In this document: positions 25,047 to 34,314 of the stretch, in pieces | How positions within the stretch are numbered: position 1 is the first letter of the stretch | How the letters are laid out: the number at the start of each line of letters is the position of its first letter | Program-made: the position numbers and the translations under genes | Assembly: GCA_902777835.1 (NCBI GenBank) | Contig: CACYVC010000023.1 | Span: forward strand, 1 to 64,000 | Origin: an uncultured Bacteroidales bacterium | GTDB taxonomy: Bacteria; Bacteroidota; Bacteroidia; Bacteroidales; Muribaculaceae | DNA: 64,000 bases | Direction of reading: 5' to 3' | The notes under the pieces: model-generated | The model's input: the letters and a program-made list of their open reading frames with translations, nothing else | Database searches by the model: none | Told to the model about the DNA's origin: nothing

Positions 25047-26822
25047 ATGAAAAAAGTTTTACTAATTCTTGTTGCGTTGCTCACAACCGCCATGGTGTGG
25101 GCGAAAGACCCAATTATTCTCCAAATGGGAGAGAACGAAGAATTTGAAATCTCGGCAGGAGTTACCACGTTATCATTCACTCCCGAGGAAACCGACTACT
25201 ATGTGTTCTCATCCGTCAGCACTGTGGCACATGGCTTTTGCATCAACGTGTGGACCGACAGTCTTTACGAAATCTATTCAGAGCCTGCTCCAATACCAAA
25301 CTTACACGGCTGCAATCTTGGTTATCCCAAAAAACTTATTGCAGGGCAGACTTACTTGCTAGGAATCTTTCCACAACAAAGTGATGTAACTGCACAAGCC
25401 TTTGTGATTGTAAGCAAAGGCTACCTTGTCAGCACCGATGCCGAGAGCGAGGGCCTTAACCACCTGCTGGAGCCTCTGCCCGTTGCAGCTTACGAAGGCC
25501 AGGAAGTGAGACTCAACGCTATGCCAGGTACTGTAATCGACAACCTGACCGCGACTGCCAACGGCGAGCCCATTGATATCGAAACCAGCTTCAACACCCA
25601 TGACGGTAGCTCAGCATTCACGCTCATCATGCCTGCTGCCGATGTCACTCTCAGCGGTTCAGGACATCTGGCTACTAACGAAGTCAACTATGTAGATGGT
25701 GACGGAACAGTTCACACCGCCAATGCACTCCCTCTCACTGGCAATGAATCCACTATTGGTATGGAAGGAGAGGAGAGATGGTATATTGCTGATGGCACAC
25801 TCAACTACAATCAAACCCTCACCCTCAAAAGCGATGTCCACATCATCCTCGCCAATGGCGCAGTGATGAACATCGGCACCGAGACAGAACCCGTTAGCGG
25901 CCTTGGTATAGATGGCAGTTACACGGAATCATCTCTCACCATCTATGGTCAGACTCTTGATGACGACATAGCCGGACACCTGAACATAAACACCGACGAC
26001 GACTGCATCTATATTGATGGCGATTACGCCCAGCACAGCGGCAACGTTACAATGAACTCAAGTGATGGCGCCGGTGCTTGTCCGTGGTACAACTTCACTT
26101 TCACTGGCGGCACTCTCTATATTGCCGTAGATAAGAATGCGATATATAATGGTGGAAATGTTGACATTCTCGGTGGCAAACTCTCGGCCGTAAGTACGGG
26201 CTATTATTACGGCATCTACACCTATGATGGTAATGTCACCCTCGGTTGGAAAAACGCCGATGATGAAATTACCATTAGCAACTTGACTAACGGAGGGCCC
26301 ATATGCACCATGAAGATTGTTGAAGGGCAGGCATTTACCGATGGACAGAACATCTACGACAGCACTACCTCATCTGATGTCCTTTGGGCATTGACCAACG
26401 TCACACTACGCCCCGTTGTTCCTACATTTGCCATCAATTTGCCTGAGTCGTTTGAAAACGGCATGGTAATTTGCGACAAGACGACTGCTGCTCAGGGCGA
26501 GACAGTGACACTGACCGTGACCCCAAATAAAGGCTATGAGTTGGAAACGCTCACCGTCGCCACTATTGATGCAACTTCGGGCGCGCCACTTCGCGCTAAT
26601 ATTGACCTCACTGAGGGCGACAATGGCACCTACACCTTTGCAATGCCCGCCGCTCCCGTTACCGTGAGCGCCACCTTCAAGAAGAGCACTCCAACAGGAT
26701 TTGACTATCTCAACATCAACAATTCAAATAGCAACCAGCGCTATAATTTGATGGGTATACCTTTAGGCAAAGACTACCGCGGCATAGTCATTGAGAACGG
26801 CAAGAAAATTCTTGTAAAATAA
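25047..26822 (+). CDS. Secreted surface protein with repeat domains and C-terminal sorting-like end
   Basis: A 591-residue exported protein; the signal peptide ends near residue 20 (TTAMVWA). Two regions resemble divergent InlB B-repeat-like modules ending in FTLIMPAADVTLSG and FAMPAAPVTVSATF. Between them is a Gly/Asn-rich beta-helix-like part (about 240-440). The C-terminus (RYNLMGIPLGKDYRGIVIENGKK) resembles ends common on secreted Bacteroidales proteins and thought to act in sorting; T9SS dependence is unproven. ATG 25047 starts the signal peptide, so the upstream frame from 24996 is rejected. Function unknown, possibly ligand or carbohydrate binding. Confidence 0.75.
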   Translation: MKKVLLILVALLTTAMVWAKDPIILQMGENEEFEISAGVTTLSFTPEETDYYVFSSVSTVAHGFCINVWTDSLYEIYSEPAPIPNLHGCNLGYPKKLIAGQTYLLGIFPQQSDVTAQAFVIVSKGYLVSTDAESEGLNHLLEPLPVAAYEGQEVRLNAMPGTVIDNLTATANGEPIDIETSFNTHDGSSAFTLIMPAADVTLSGSGHLATNEVNYVDGDGTVHTANALPLTGNESTIGMEGEERWYIADGTLNYNQTLTLKSDVHIILANGAVMNIGTETEPVSGLGIDGSYTESSLTIYGQTLDDDIAGHLNINTDDDCIYIDGDYAQHSGNVTMNSSDGAGACPWYNFTFTGGTLYIAVDKNAIYNGGNVDILGGKLSAVSTGYYYGIYTYDGNVTLGWKNADDEITISNLTNGGPICTMKIVEGQAFTDGQNIYDSTTSSDVLWALTNVTLRPVVPTFAINLPESFENGMVICDKTTAAQGETVTLTVTPNKGYELETLTVATIDATSGAPLRANIDLTEGDNGTYTFAMPAAPVTVSATFKKSTPTGFDYLNINNSNSNQRYNLMGIPLGKDYRGIVIENGKKILVK

Positions 26823-26865
26823 TAGAGTTTTTTAATAAAATCGCATAAATAATTCTATTCAATAG

Positions 26866-26902
26866 AACACCGCAAGACAAGAATCTCTTGCGGTGTTTTT
26901 TT
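26866..26902 (+). terminator. Terminator after secreted-protein gene
   Basis: A 12-bp perfect stem (26866-26877 with 26886-26897) and a T run. Confidence 0.92.
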
Positions 26903-27042
26903 AAATTTTACCTTACCTCTCTACCAATATAAATTGTTCCTAATAACCCAAGCTGAATGACTACAAAACAGCCTTCTAATGAAATTGTTTGTAATTGTAC
27001 TTAATTGTTTGAGAAAACAGAGTCAAGTTTGAGAAAATGTAG

Positions 27043-27050
27043 TAACTTTG
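27043..27050 (+). promoter_or_regulatory. -7 box of nadC
   Basis: TAACTTTG, 26 nt before the ATG at 27077. Upstream, TTGTTTG-like runs are present but none is at the usual -33 spacing. Confidence 0.5.
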
Positions 27051-27076
27051 TAGCAGATTAATAAAACAATACAGAT

Positions 27077-27925
27077 ATGAAAACAAGAGACGAACTGATT
27101 GACGAGTTGATTGACTTGGCGTTTGCCGAGGATATTGGTGATGGCGATGCTACCACTTTGTGTAGCATTCCTGCCGACGAGATGGGGCGCTCGCGCCTGA
27201 TAATCAAGGAAGAAGGCATCCTTGCTGGCGTAGAGATGGCAAAGAGGGTCTTTGAGAAGTTTGACCCTGAGTTGAAGATGACGACCTACATTGAGGATGG
27301 CGCCCACGTGAAACCTGGCGACATCGCCTTCATTGTAGAGGGCAAGGTGCAGTCGCTGCTGCAGACCGAACGCTTGATGCTCAACATCATGCAGCGCATG
27401 AGCGGTATTGCCACTATCACCGCCCGTTACCAGAAAGAGCTTGAAGGGCTGCACACTAAGGTGCTCGATACACGCAAGACCACTCCTGGCATGCGCCTAA
27501 TGGAGAAGGATGCTGTAAAGATTGGTGGCGGCTGCAACCACCGCATTGGTCTCTTCGATATGATTCTGCTCAAAGATAACCATGTAGATTTCGCTGGTGG
27601 CATCACAGCAGCCATTGAGGGCGCAAAACGCTGGTGCAAAGAGAATAACAAGGACCTCAAGATTGAGATTGAGGTTCGCAACCTTGACGAGTTGCGCGAG
27701 GCACTTGCCGCTGGCGGAGTAGATCGCGTGATGTTCGACAACTTCACTCCCGAACTCACCCGTGAGGCAGTGAAAATTGTTGACGGCAAGGTTGAAACCG
27801 AGTCGAGCGGTGGCATCACCATCGACACTTTGCGAGCCTACGGCGAGTGTGGAGTAGATTACATTTCAGTCGGAGCTCTCACTCACAGCGTGAAGTCGCT
27901 CGACATGAGTTTCAAAGCATTCTAA
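27077..27925 (+). CDS. nadC: Nicotinate-nucleotide pyrophosphorylase (quinolinate phosphoribosyltransferase)
   Basis: This enzyme converts quinolinate and PRPP to nicotinate mononucleotide in NAD synthesis. The family segments LDTRKTTPGMR, GGCNHRIGLFDMILLKDNH and SSGGITIDTLRAYGECGVDYISVGALTHS are all present. The 282-residue length is normal. nadA and nadB are not in this window. A secreted-protein gene begins 15 nt after the stop, so they may share a transcript although the functions seem unrelated. Confidence 0.96.
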   Translation: MKTRDELIDELIDLAFAEDIGDGDATTLCSIPADEMGRSRLIIKEEGILAGVEMAKRVFEKFDPELKMTTYIEDGAHVKPGDIAFIVEGKVQSLLQTERLMLNIMQRMSGIATITARYQKELEGLHTKVLDTRKTTPGMRLMEKDAVKIGGGCNHRIGLFDMILLKDNHVDFAGGITAAIEGAKRWCKENNKDLKIEIEVRNLDELREALAAGGVDRVMFDNFTPELTREAVKIVDGKVETESSGGITIDTLRAYGECGVDYISVGALTHSVKSLDMSFKAF

Positions 27926-27940
27926 TATTTCAACTAAATT

Positions 27941-29944
27941 ATGAGAAAATTTTTGTCTTTAGTGGCTATTGTCTTAGTGACGATGGCTGCTTGGGCCGAT
28001 GAGGTGACTTTTGACTTCTCGTCGGAGGCCGGTCTGCAGGCTATGGGCATTATCGCTCCTGAGCAGAGCAATGGAGTTAACCTAACCGATGTGGGCACTA
28101 TCACGGTAGATGGCGTTAGCCTCACAGCAGTGAATGGTTCTACCGAAACCCGCGTTTGGAACTCACAGGGCAGCTACACGCTGCGCATCTATGTGGGCGG
28201 AAGCATCACATTTGCAGTGGAGAGCGGCAGCATCACTAATGTCACAGTCAATGCCGCAAACACGTCAAACTTTGACCTGCTTGTTAATGTGGGCAGCTAC
28301 AGCGTTAACGGTGCAATAGGCACATGGAGCGGCAGCACCTCGAGCGTGACTTTCACCCATTCCACCACCAAGAACGCCCAAATTGCCAGCGTAATAGTCA
28401 CCACAAGCGACGAGCCCCCCATCGATGATCCCAACGGTGAGGACCCCAATCCTGTTGATCCAAACATAACTAAACTCGACTCGCTTGCTAATATCAACAC
28501 CCTTGATGACGGCACCGAGTTCCAATTCACTACAGAGGCCTACGTGCAGTATCAATGGGGCAACTACCTGTGGCTTATGCAACTCGATGAGAATTATTAT
28601 GCCTACGCCGCAATGGTCTATGGTGACGTGCGCCAATATCCTGTAGGTGCTGTTATTCCAGCAGGATGGACAGGCGTTAAGACCACCTATAAAGGTCTTG
28701 TAGAAATTACTGACCCCACCCATTTCAACGCTGCGACTCATCTTGTTGATGACATGTTCACCGAACCGTTCGACATGACGGGTTATGTTTCCTATATTGA
28801 GAGCGACCACTACGAGAATATGCGCGTGAAGATTAATGGCATAACCTTAAGCGAGATAGACTCTCAAGGCAATTTCACCATCACCAGCAACGAGGAAGAC
28901 GCCGATGGCAACGCCACTACAGTCACTCTCGCTGGCTTCAACAAGTTTGGCATCGACTATCCTACTATTGACCCCGCCGAGAAATACAATATCGATGGCA
29001 TGGTCACAATCTACAATAACAACTATCAGCTCTACCCTATCACTATTGAAGAGGCACCTGGCACTCGCTTGTGGAAAGTGACCTACGAAGGGCTTGAGGG
29101 AAATATGAAAATTGCCGATTCGCTCTATGTGGTGATGCCGCTGACCGACAATCAGATTCTAGTAACCGACAATGCTACACAAATCCTAGTCGACACCTAC
29201 GCCGAGTGGGGCTACACCTGGTATCAAGACTGGTATCCAACTTGGATCGCACTCGATTGTGGCGACAACACCGACCTTTACAGCAACATTTGCCAAATGC
29301 AAGTGCTGGCTCCTAACACAGTGAAAGGCGAGGTAGTTGATGTAGCCACCAACCCACGAATGATTCTCAGTTCGGTACCCACAGGAATTACCGACCCAGA
29401 TTTCACTGATTATCAAACTTACACTTACAACTTGAGTTATGACAAGATTCAAGCACTTGGCAATGAGCTTGGTGTGGCGCGTGGCAAGTATAAACTCTTG
29501 GGGGGTGAACCTTATCTTTGCAGTGCTGAAGACACAGTGAAAGTGCGCCTTGACTTCAGCCTCAATCCCGAGCTGCAAAGCAACCTTGTTGAGGGTACCC
29601 GCTACGAAATGATGAGTGTATTTAAGGTTAACGAACCCTGGGAGGCCGAAGATTATAACTCGGTGCCCAAACGCTCGTTCAAGAGCGCTGTCAGCAAAGT
29701 CATGAAGGCTCCAGCACTTAAGGTTCACTACAGCGACACCGATTATTACACTAACTACACTATCATGCCCGTAAGTGCCGATATTGTAACAGCAGTCGAA
29801 AACATAAATATCACTAAGCAAGTGGTCAAGATTAGTTATGTAAGCCCTACTGGCGTAATAAGCAACAGGCCATTCACTGGCATGAATATAGTAATCACCG
29901 AGTTCAATGACGGAACAAGCGTTGTGACAAAAACTGTGAAGTAA
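27941..29944 (+). CDS. Secreted protein of unknown function
   Basis: A 667-residue exported protein with signal peptide (MRKFLSLVAIVLVTMAAWA). It is Thr/Asn/Asp-rich and predicted mostly beta. A Pro/Asp linker (EPPIDDPNGEDPNPVDPN, near residues 165-182) joins an N-terminal beta-sandwich-like part to a larger central part with many Tyr and Trp. The end (GVISNRPFTGMNIVITEFND) resembles a terminal module seen on other secreted Bacteroidales proteins. It begins 15 nt after nadC and ends before a strong terminator. I do not recognise a specific domain. Confidence 0.75.
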   Translation: MRKFLSLVAIVLVTMAAWADEVTFDFSSEAGLQAMGIIAPEQSNGVNLTDVGTITVDGVSLTAVNGSTETRVWNSQGSYTLRIYVGGSITFAVESGSITNVTVNAANTSNFDLLVNVGSYSVNGAIGTWSGSTSSVTFTHSTTKNAQIASVIVTTSDEPPIDDPNGEDPNPVDPNITKLDSLANINTLDDGTEFQFTTEAYVQYQWGNYLWLMQLDENYYAYAAMVYGDVRQYPVGAVIPAGWTGVKTTYKGLVEITDPTHFNAATHLVDDMFTEPFDMTGYVSYIESDHYENMRVKINGITLSEIDSQGNFTITSNEEDADGNATTVTLAGFNKFGIDYPTIDPAEKYNIDGMVTIYNNNYQLYPITIEEAPGTRLWKVTYEGLEGNMKIADSLYVVMPLTDNQILVTDNATQILVDTYAEWGYTWYQDWYPTWIALDCGDNTDLYSNICQMQVLAPNTVKGEVVDVATNPRMILSSVPTGITDPDFTDYQTYTYNLSYDKIQALGNELGVARGKYKLLGGEPYLCSAEDTVKVRLDFSLNPELQSNLVEGTRYEMMSVFKVNEPWEAEDYNSVPKRSFKSAVSKVMKAPALKVHYSDTDYYTNYTIMPVSADIVTAVENINITKQVVKISYVSPTGVISNRPFTGMNIVITEFNDGTSVVTKTVK

Positions 29945-29972
29945 TAGTTTTGATTATTGATTATTCCATAAT

Positions 29973-30018
29973 TGACCAGTGAATCTTACTTTCTTAACGG
30001 TTCACTGGTCATTTTTTT
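29973..30018 (+). terminator. Terminator after nadC-secreted protein unit
   Basis: An 11-bp perfect stem (29973-29983 with 30001-30011), 17-nt loop, then seven T. Confidence 0.9.
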
Positions 30019-30069
30019 ATGTCATTAAAATTGTTTTTAATTGTTGGCAATTGTTTGATAAAAAAACAT

Positions 30070-30077
30070 TACCTTTG
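30070..30077 (+). promoter_or_regulatory. -7 box of RNase P RNA gene
   Basis: TACCTTTG about 25 nt before the RNA's P1 stem. TTTG motifs lie upstream but not at ideal spacing. Confidence 0.55.
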
Positions 30078-30099
30078 CAGCCGCAAAACGCGATTTGAC

Positions 30100-30466
30100 A
30101 TCAAGCAGTGGAGTGGCTTGTCGCTCGCGCCACTGGAGCGCGAGAGGAAAGTCCGGGCAACACAGAGCATCGCATTTCTTAACGGGAAGCTGGGGGCGAC
30201 CTCAGGGTTAAGGTGACAGAAAACAACCGCCGACACTTGTCGGTAAGGGTGAAAAGGCGGGGTAAGAGCCCACCGGGCGCCACGGCGACATGGCGCGCCG
30301 CACTACCTGCGAGTTGCAAGGTCAAGTACACCGTCAGGGCTGCTCGTCTATTGGCGGGGGGTAGACTGCTATACTGGCGTGGCAACACGTCCAGACAGAT
30401 AAATGACAAGCGGCGTCACCTACGGGTGACGGCCACATAACCCGGCTTACAGCTCCACTGCTTTTT
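30100..30466 (+). ncRNA. rnpB: RNase P RNA (type A)
   Basis: The catalytic RNA that trims tRNA 5' ends. Conserved regions are visible: GAGGAAAGTCCGGGC at about 30140-30154, ACAGAAAACAACCGCC at about 30217, GTAAGAGCCCACC at about 30262, AGATAAATGAC at about 30396, and ACATAACCCGGCTTA at about 30434. The P1 stem closes the molecule: AGCAGTGGAG (30104-30113) pairs with CTCCACTGCT (30453-30462), followed by a T run. Exact mature ends are approximate. Open frames across this region are spurious. Confidence 0.95.
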
Positions 30467-30500
30467 CTATAGTATGTTATACTGTAAAAGCTATAAAACA

Positions 30501-30529
30501 CAAGAGGACGCCAAATTGGCATCCTCTTG
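30501..30529 (-). terminator. Terminator of lipoprotein gene, minus strand
   Basis: CAAGAGGA/TCCTCTTG arms with an inner GCCAA/TTGGC stem and one mismatch; a TTTT-containing tail follows on the minus strand. It lies 26 nt past the stop at 30556. Confidence 0.7.
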
Positions 30530-30555
30530 CGCTATTTATAAAAACGTTAAACGTT

Positions 30556-31209
30556 TTATTTCTCTTTCTTCTGTTGTGCGGCCTGCAAACTCTTGTTGAA
30601 TTTCTCGCGCATCTTGGCATAGGCATTGTAATCTATCTCTTTGCACTTATTGAACTCTTTCTCATAGATGTCCTTGTGCTGCTCATTGTCGTAGATTATT
30701 TCAGCTTTATCCTTTACTTTCTCTTGGAACTCCTCAAAACTGATTTTCTTGTCAATAAAATCTTGCGCTACTTGGCGAGCACCCTTGTCGGTTATTCTAT
30801 AGAGTTTGAAATTAGGTGTACTGTTTTTAGGGTCAAGAAGTTCAGGATAGTTATATTCTCCTGCCTCATCAGAATCGCCCGTAGGCAGCAATTCTCCTAC
30901 ACCATCGGTCTCGCTAACAGGTATTGCACCCTGATCGGCCTCGTCGCTCTCGCAAGCTTCGCTTCCACCTTCAAAAACCTCTTTAGTCTTTAATATCTCA
31001 TAAAACACTTTATCGTGTTTATTGCTAGAGTATTCATCAAATGACTTATAGAATGCCGACACATCGTCATCAGCCACCACCAATGATGGTTTTGGCTCAA
31101 GCTCGAGTGTCTCACAGTCGATATATACATACATAGGCTTCTCATTATTGCAGCTGCCTATGACTAGAATCATTATTGTCGTGAGAAGTAGAAAAGATGT
31201 CTTTTTCAT
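30556..31209 (-). CDS. Lipoprotein of unknown function
   Basis: A 217-residue exported lipoprotein with signal peptide and lipobox (LVIGSC, Cys 20). After an N-terminal region it has an acidic Gly/Ser/Glu/Asp-rich linker (about 78-120) and a charged, probably helical C-terminal half rich in Lys and Glu (about 135-217). No recognised domain. It has its own promoter and terminator. Confidence 0.7.
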   Translation of the reverse strand: MKKTSFLLLTTIMILVIGSCNNEKPMYVYIDCETLELEPKPSLVVADDDVSAFYKSFDEYSSNKHDKVFYEILKTKEVFEGGSEACESDEADQGAIPVSETDGVGELLPTGDSDEAGEYNYPELLDPKNSTPNFKLYRITDKGARQVAQDFIDKKISFEEFQEKVKDKAEIIYDNEQHKDIYEKEFNKCKEIDYNAYAKMREKFNKSLQAAQQKKEK

Positions 31210-31247
31210 AATTGCATGGTTTTTATTATCTAAAGAAATTTCGAGTG

Positions 31248-31255
31248 CAAAGATA
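31248..31255 (-). promoter_or_regulatory. -7 box of the unknown lipoprotein gene
   Basis: TATCTTTG on the minus strand, 38 nt before the ATG at 31209. Confidence 0.55.
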
Positions 31256-31328
31256 TAAATTAATTTTTATAATCAAAAAACTGACAGAATATTAAGCCAA
31301 TAAAAAGGCCTTTTATAGTAAATAACGG

Positions 31329-31961
31329 TTATTTTTTATGAATATTTTGCAAGTTTTTACTAGTTAAGGTCTTTACATAACGCTCGAAGATTATTGTAGA
31401 AGCAACAGTCCCACGATTGATGGCATCAACAGTGATGCGCTCTAGTGAGTCGGTAAGCATACTGTCGCGGGAAAAGTACTGGCGCTCGAGCTTGACATCG
31501 ATGGTAGAATCAGGGGCGACGTGGCCCAGATACTCCTGATGCAGCCTTTGCTTTTCGTTGGCAATAGCTTTTCGAGTTTTCAGGTAGGTCATATATTCGT
31601 GATTGGCATCTCCACCGCTAATCACCAGTCCGTTGGGAGAGATGTCGATCTGTGTCAAACCTGGCTCAACAACAAAGAGCATGGGCACAGTGTCGTTGCT
31701 AAATTTAAGGTAGGCGATGGTAGGTGCCTCAACATTTCCCTCAAACACAAAGGCTTGACTATCATTATCGCGAGCCACAGTCGCAACACGATACACACTG
31801 TTATAGTCGTCCATCACAAGCATTAGCGACACACTGTCGGTACCAAGCTCAGAGGCGATTTTGCACTCCACCCTATAATGCGACTCGTCAAGGTTCTCAA
31901 CACATCCTGCAAGCATCGTCACTGCAATTGCAGCCATTATCAGTCGTGAAATAAACTTCAT
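31329..31961 (-). CDS. DUF4369-like lipoprotein
   Basis: A 210-residue lipoprotein with a signal peptide and lipobox (VTMLAGC). The segment FVFEGNVEAPTIAYLKF followed by FVVEPGLTQIDIS matches the DUF4369 pattern often found at the N-terminus of thioredoxin-like Bacteroidales proteins, but no thioredoxin domain (CxxC) follows here. The start at 31961 gives a proper signal peptide; the upstream ATG at 31982 would add seven residues. It lies 35 nt downstream of mscS and may be co-transcribed with it. Confidence 0.7.
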   Translation of the reverse strand: MKFISRLIMAAIAVTMLAGCVENLDESHYRVECKIASELGTDSVSLMLVMDDYNSVYRVATVARDNDSQAFVFEGNVEAPTIAYLKFSNDTVPMLFVVEPGLTQIDISPNGLVISGGDANHEYMTYLKTRKAIANEKQRLHQEYLGHVAPDSTIDVKLERQYFSRDSMLTDSLERITVDAINRGTVASTIIFERYVKTLTSKNLQNIHKK

Positions 31962-31979
31962 AGTTCCTAATTTACTTAA

Positions 31980-31997
31980 CACTTTACACTTAACACT
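31980..31997 (-). repeat. 7-bp-period repeat between mscS and DUF4369 gene
   Basis: CACT at 31980, 31987 and 31994, exact 7-bp period. It spans the mscS stop codon region and the short spacer. Confidence 0.6.
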
Positions 31998-33121
31998 TAT
32001 TTAAGATGCACATCGAGTTGTGGGAATGGGAATTGCACCCCATTTGCTGGCAACTGCTTATACACTGCCTCATTGATATCGTACAAAACAGCCCAATAGT
32101 CACCAAAAATGCACCATGCCCTTACCACTAACACGATAGAGCTTTCGTCAAGATTCTCAAGAGAGACATAAGGCGTGAAGTTAACTTTAGGCAACTTTGC
32201 ATCTAGTTCTTGACGTTTCTCCTCACGCCATTCATCTAATTTCTCACGATGCTTCTTATGCTTGTAAAACAATCGTTTATACCACGGCATCTTATTAATC
32301 TCGCTATCCGAAGGCAAATCGTCATGGCTGCTGTCATTGTTGCTGTTGGCATCCTCGCTACCTGGCTTAAGGATGCGGTCATCGGCCTCAAGAAGGTCGA
32401 GAATCACTTTACGGGCAACATCAACATCCGAGCCATAAGCCACCGACACACGCCATTCCACTCGGCGAAACTTCTCGCGTGAATAGTTGTTGATGGTGCC
32501 AGTCGAGAGCCCGCCATTGGGGATAATGATTGACTCGTTGTTGTAGGTGGTGATAATGGTGTGGAAAATTTGTATTTCCTTGACAAAACCCTTATACTTG
32601 TCATACTCGATATAGTCTCCCACCTTGTAGGGCTTGAGCAGTAATATCAGCACACCACCAGCAAAGTTCTGCAAAGTGCCGCTGAATGCCATACCAATGG
32701 CGATACCTGCCGAGGCAAAGATGGCAATAAACGAACTGGTCTCAATTCCAACTATGCTAATGACAATTATAGTAAGGATAAAGAAGAATGTAATCTTAAA
32801 GAGGCTTAGCAAGAAGGTGGTGAGTGAGCGGTCAACATTGCGACTGAGCATAAGGGTTCGTAGCAGGTTGTGGATTTTTATTATTATGAATCTTCCTGCT
32901 AAGAATACTAAAATTGCCGCAAGCAGATGCAAAGCCAAGCTCACGCCTGTGTCAACAAGTTTTGATATCACGCTGTTCCACTCAAAGTTCTGAAGATTCT
33001 CTTGAAGCTTCTCGGGAGACACAGCGATTGAGTCGGTTAATGCTTTCAACTTCTCGGCATGTTTAGGCAATGAGTCGGGATTGACCATTGGCACCTGAAG
33101 CATGAGTGATGATAATGACAT
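31997..33121 (-). CDS. Mechanosensitive channel, MscS family, with an insertion
   Basis: A small-conductance mechanosensitive channel in the inner membrane, 374 residues. Three hydrophobic segments (about 55-85, 105-128, 130-165) precede the pore and beta domains, with the family-type segments GIAIGMAFSGTLQNFAGG and KPYKVGDYIEYDKYKGFV. The C-terminal domain ends AVYKQLPANGVQFPFPQLDVHLK. A hydrophilic stretch at about 254-312 interrupts the C-terminal alpha/beta domain, where other MscS proteins have a short loop. The ATG at 33148 lies within the promoter, so 33121 was chosen. Confidence 0.9.
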   Translation of the reverse strand: MSLSSLMLQVPMVNPDSLPKHAEKLKALTDSIAVSPEKLQENLQNFEWNSVISKLVDTGVSLALHLLAAILVFLAGRFIIIKIHNLLRTLMLSRNVDRSLTTFLLSLFKITFFFILTIIVISIVGIETSSFIAIFASAGIAIGMAFSGTLQNFAGGVLILLLKPYKVGDYIEYDKYKGFVKEIQIFHTIITTYNNESIIIPNGGLSTGTINNYSREKFRRVEWRVSVAYGSDVDVARKVILDLLEADDRILKPGSEDANSNNDSSHDDLPSDSEINKMPWYKRLFYKHKKHREKLDEWREEKRQELDAKLPKVNFTPYVSLENLDESSIVLVVRAWCIFGDYWAVLYDINEAVYKQLPANGVQFPFPQLDVHLK

Positions 33122-33145
33122 TGTCTTTATTTTTGGTTTAAAATG

Positions 33146-33153
33146 CAAAATTA
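33146..33153 (-). promoter_or_regulatory. -7 box of mscS
   Basis: TAATTTTG on the minus strand, 24 nt before the ATG at 33121. Confidence 0.55.
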
Positions 33154-33166
33154 CAAAAAAGTTTTC

Positions 33167-33191
33167 AGTTTTCGCTTTTCAGTTTTCAGTT
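33167..33191 (-). repeat. 7-bp-period repeat upstream of mscS promoter
   Basis: AGTT at 33167, 33181 and 33188, with a degenerate unit at 33174. Read on the minus strand it is the AACTnnn unit. Confidence 0.55.
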
Positions 33192-33303
33192 TTTTACTTA
33201 TCGTTAGATTACATAATTAATAATTGCATCTATATGGATGTTCCCAAAATATAAACATTTATAAAAATATTAAACAACCGGAAGTCATTATTGTGTGGAG
33301 TTT

Positions 33304-33311
33304 TATCTTTG
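33304..33311 (+). promoter_or_regulatory. -7 box of TPR gene, short leader
   Basis: TATCTTTG, 16 nt before the ATG at 33328. Confidence 0.55.
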
Positions 33312-33327
33312 CCAAAAATATAATGCA

Positions 33328-34251
33328 ATGAAACGCTTAATCAACATAACAATAATGCTTTCCTTAGCCATAGTGGCATGGGGGCAGGCGGGTGTGGCAC
33401 TCAACCAGCAGAACATGAAGTTTGAGAAAGGCATGAAACCCGACCCAATCAAGGTGAAGCCAACGATTGACAACACCATTCCCATTGATACTAGCACCGT
33501 GTATTTCGCGCTGGTCGATTCGGCACAAAGATACATTAAAGCTGAACAATGGAAAAAAGCAGAGCATTTTTTACTTCAAGCAATCAAGAGTGAACCGTCC
33601 AACCCAAGCAATTCACTGCTTTTGTCTAATATAGCCACAATTCAGCGACGACAAGGACGACTCAACGAGGCCATTCGCAACTACTCTATGGCAATCGATC
33701 TCACCCCTAATGCCGTGACATTGCTCCACAACCGCGCCGCAGCATATATCCTTCTCGACAGCATTGCGCTGGCTCAGGCCGATTATGAGCGCATCATGAT
33801 GATTGATGAGAGCGACGTGGAATCGCGCTACACACACGGGATGCTTGCCCTGAACTTGGGCGACACTAAGACTGCTCAGAAAGATTTTGACGACATTCTG
33901 CGCATAAATCCCAACTCTGGAATGGCAAAACAAGGACAAGGCTACCTGCACAAGCATGCTGGCGAATATGAGAAGGCGGCACAATGCTTTAGCGAGGTAA
34001 TCAAGGTGAGACCCACAGCTACCCTACTCGCCAACCGTGCCGACTGCTATCTCACCACAAAGAGATTAAACGACGCGTCACTCGACATAGCTAATGCACT
34101 TGAGCTTGACCCCGATGATCCCTACATCTATATCCTTCGCGCCAAGCTCAACAAACTGCGCTTCAACCGCGAGGACATGGAGCGCGACATTAAGCTTGCC
34201 ATAGCCCACGGCCTTGACAAAGACGAAGCAAAGACCCTTATTGGGGAATAA
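33328..34251 (+). CDS. TPR repeat protein, exported
   Basis: A 307-residue protein with a signal peptide (MKRLINITIMLSLAIVAWGQ). Five or more tetratricopeptide repeats follow from about residue 60 (ALVDSAQRYIKAEQWKKAEHF, RLNEAIRNYSMAIDL, and so on), ending near the C-terminus. The repeats suggest a protein-binding scaffold in the periplasm. The ATG at 33328 is preferred over the upstream frame because of the signal peptide and the promoter position. No specific partner is evident. Confidence 0.85.
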   Translation: MKRLINITIMLSLAIVAWGQAGVALNQQNMKFEKGMKPDPIKVKPTIDNTIPIDTSTVYFALVDSAQRYIKAEQWKKAEHFLLQAIKSEPSNPSNSLLLSNIATIQRRQGRLNEAIRNYSMAIDLTPNAVTLLHNRAAAYILLDSIALAQADYERIMMIDESDVESRYTHGMLALNLGDTKTAQKDFDDILRINPNSGMAKQGQGYLHKHAGEYEKAAQCFSEVIKVRPTATLLANRADCYLTTKRLNDASLDIANALELDPDDPYIYILRAKLNKLRFNREDMERDIKLAIAHGLDKDEAKTLIGE

Positions 34252-34260
34252 GGCTTTTTA

Positions 34261-34302
34261 AGTGATAAGTGATAAGTGATAAGTGATAAGTGATAAGTAT
34301 TA
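34261..34302 (+). repeat. Perfect heptamer tandem repeat
   Basis: Five perfect copies of AGTGATA (34261-34295) and a sixth degenerate copy (AGTATTA). This is the cleanest member of the 7-bp-period family in the window and a candidate for length variation. It lies 9 nt after the TPR gene. Confidence 0.9.
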
Positions 34303-34314
34303 AGTTTCAAATTC

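Noticed and set aside
30179-30440. Short frames on both strands within 30.1-30.5 kb
   Set aside because: They overlap the conserved RNase P RNA and have no support as proteins.
34261-34302. Heptamer array considered as a CRISPR or phage attachment site
   Set aside because: Units are only 7 bp with no spacers, and no cas, integrase or tRNA gene is nearby.
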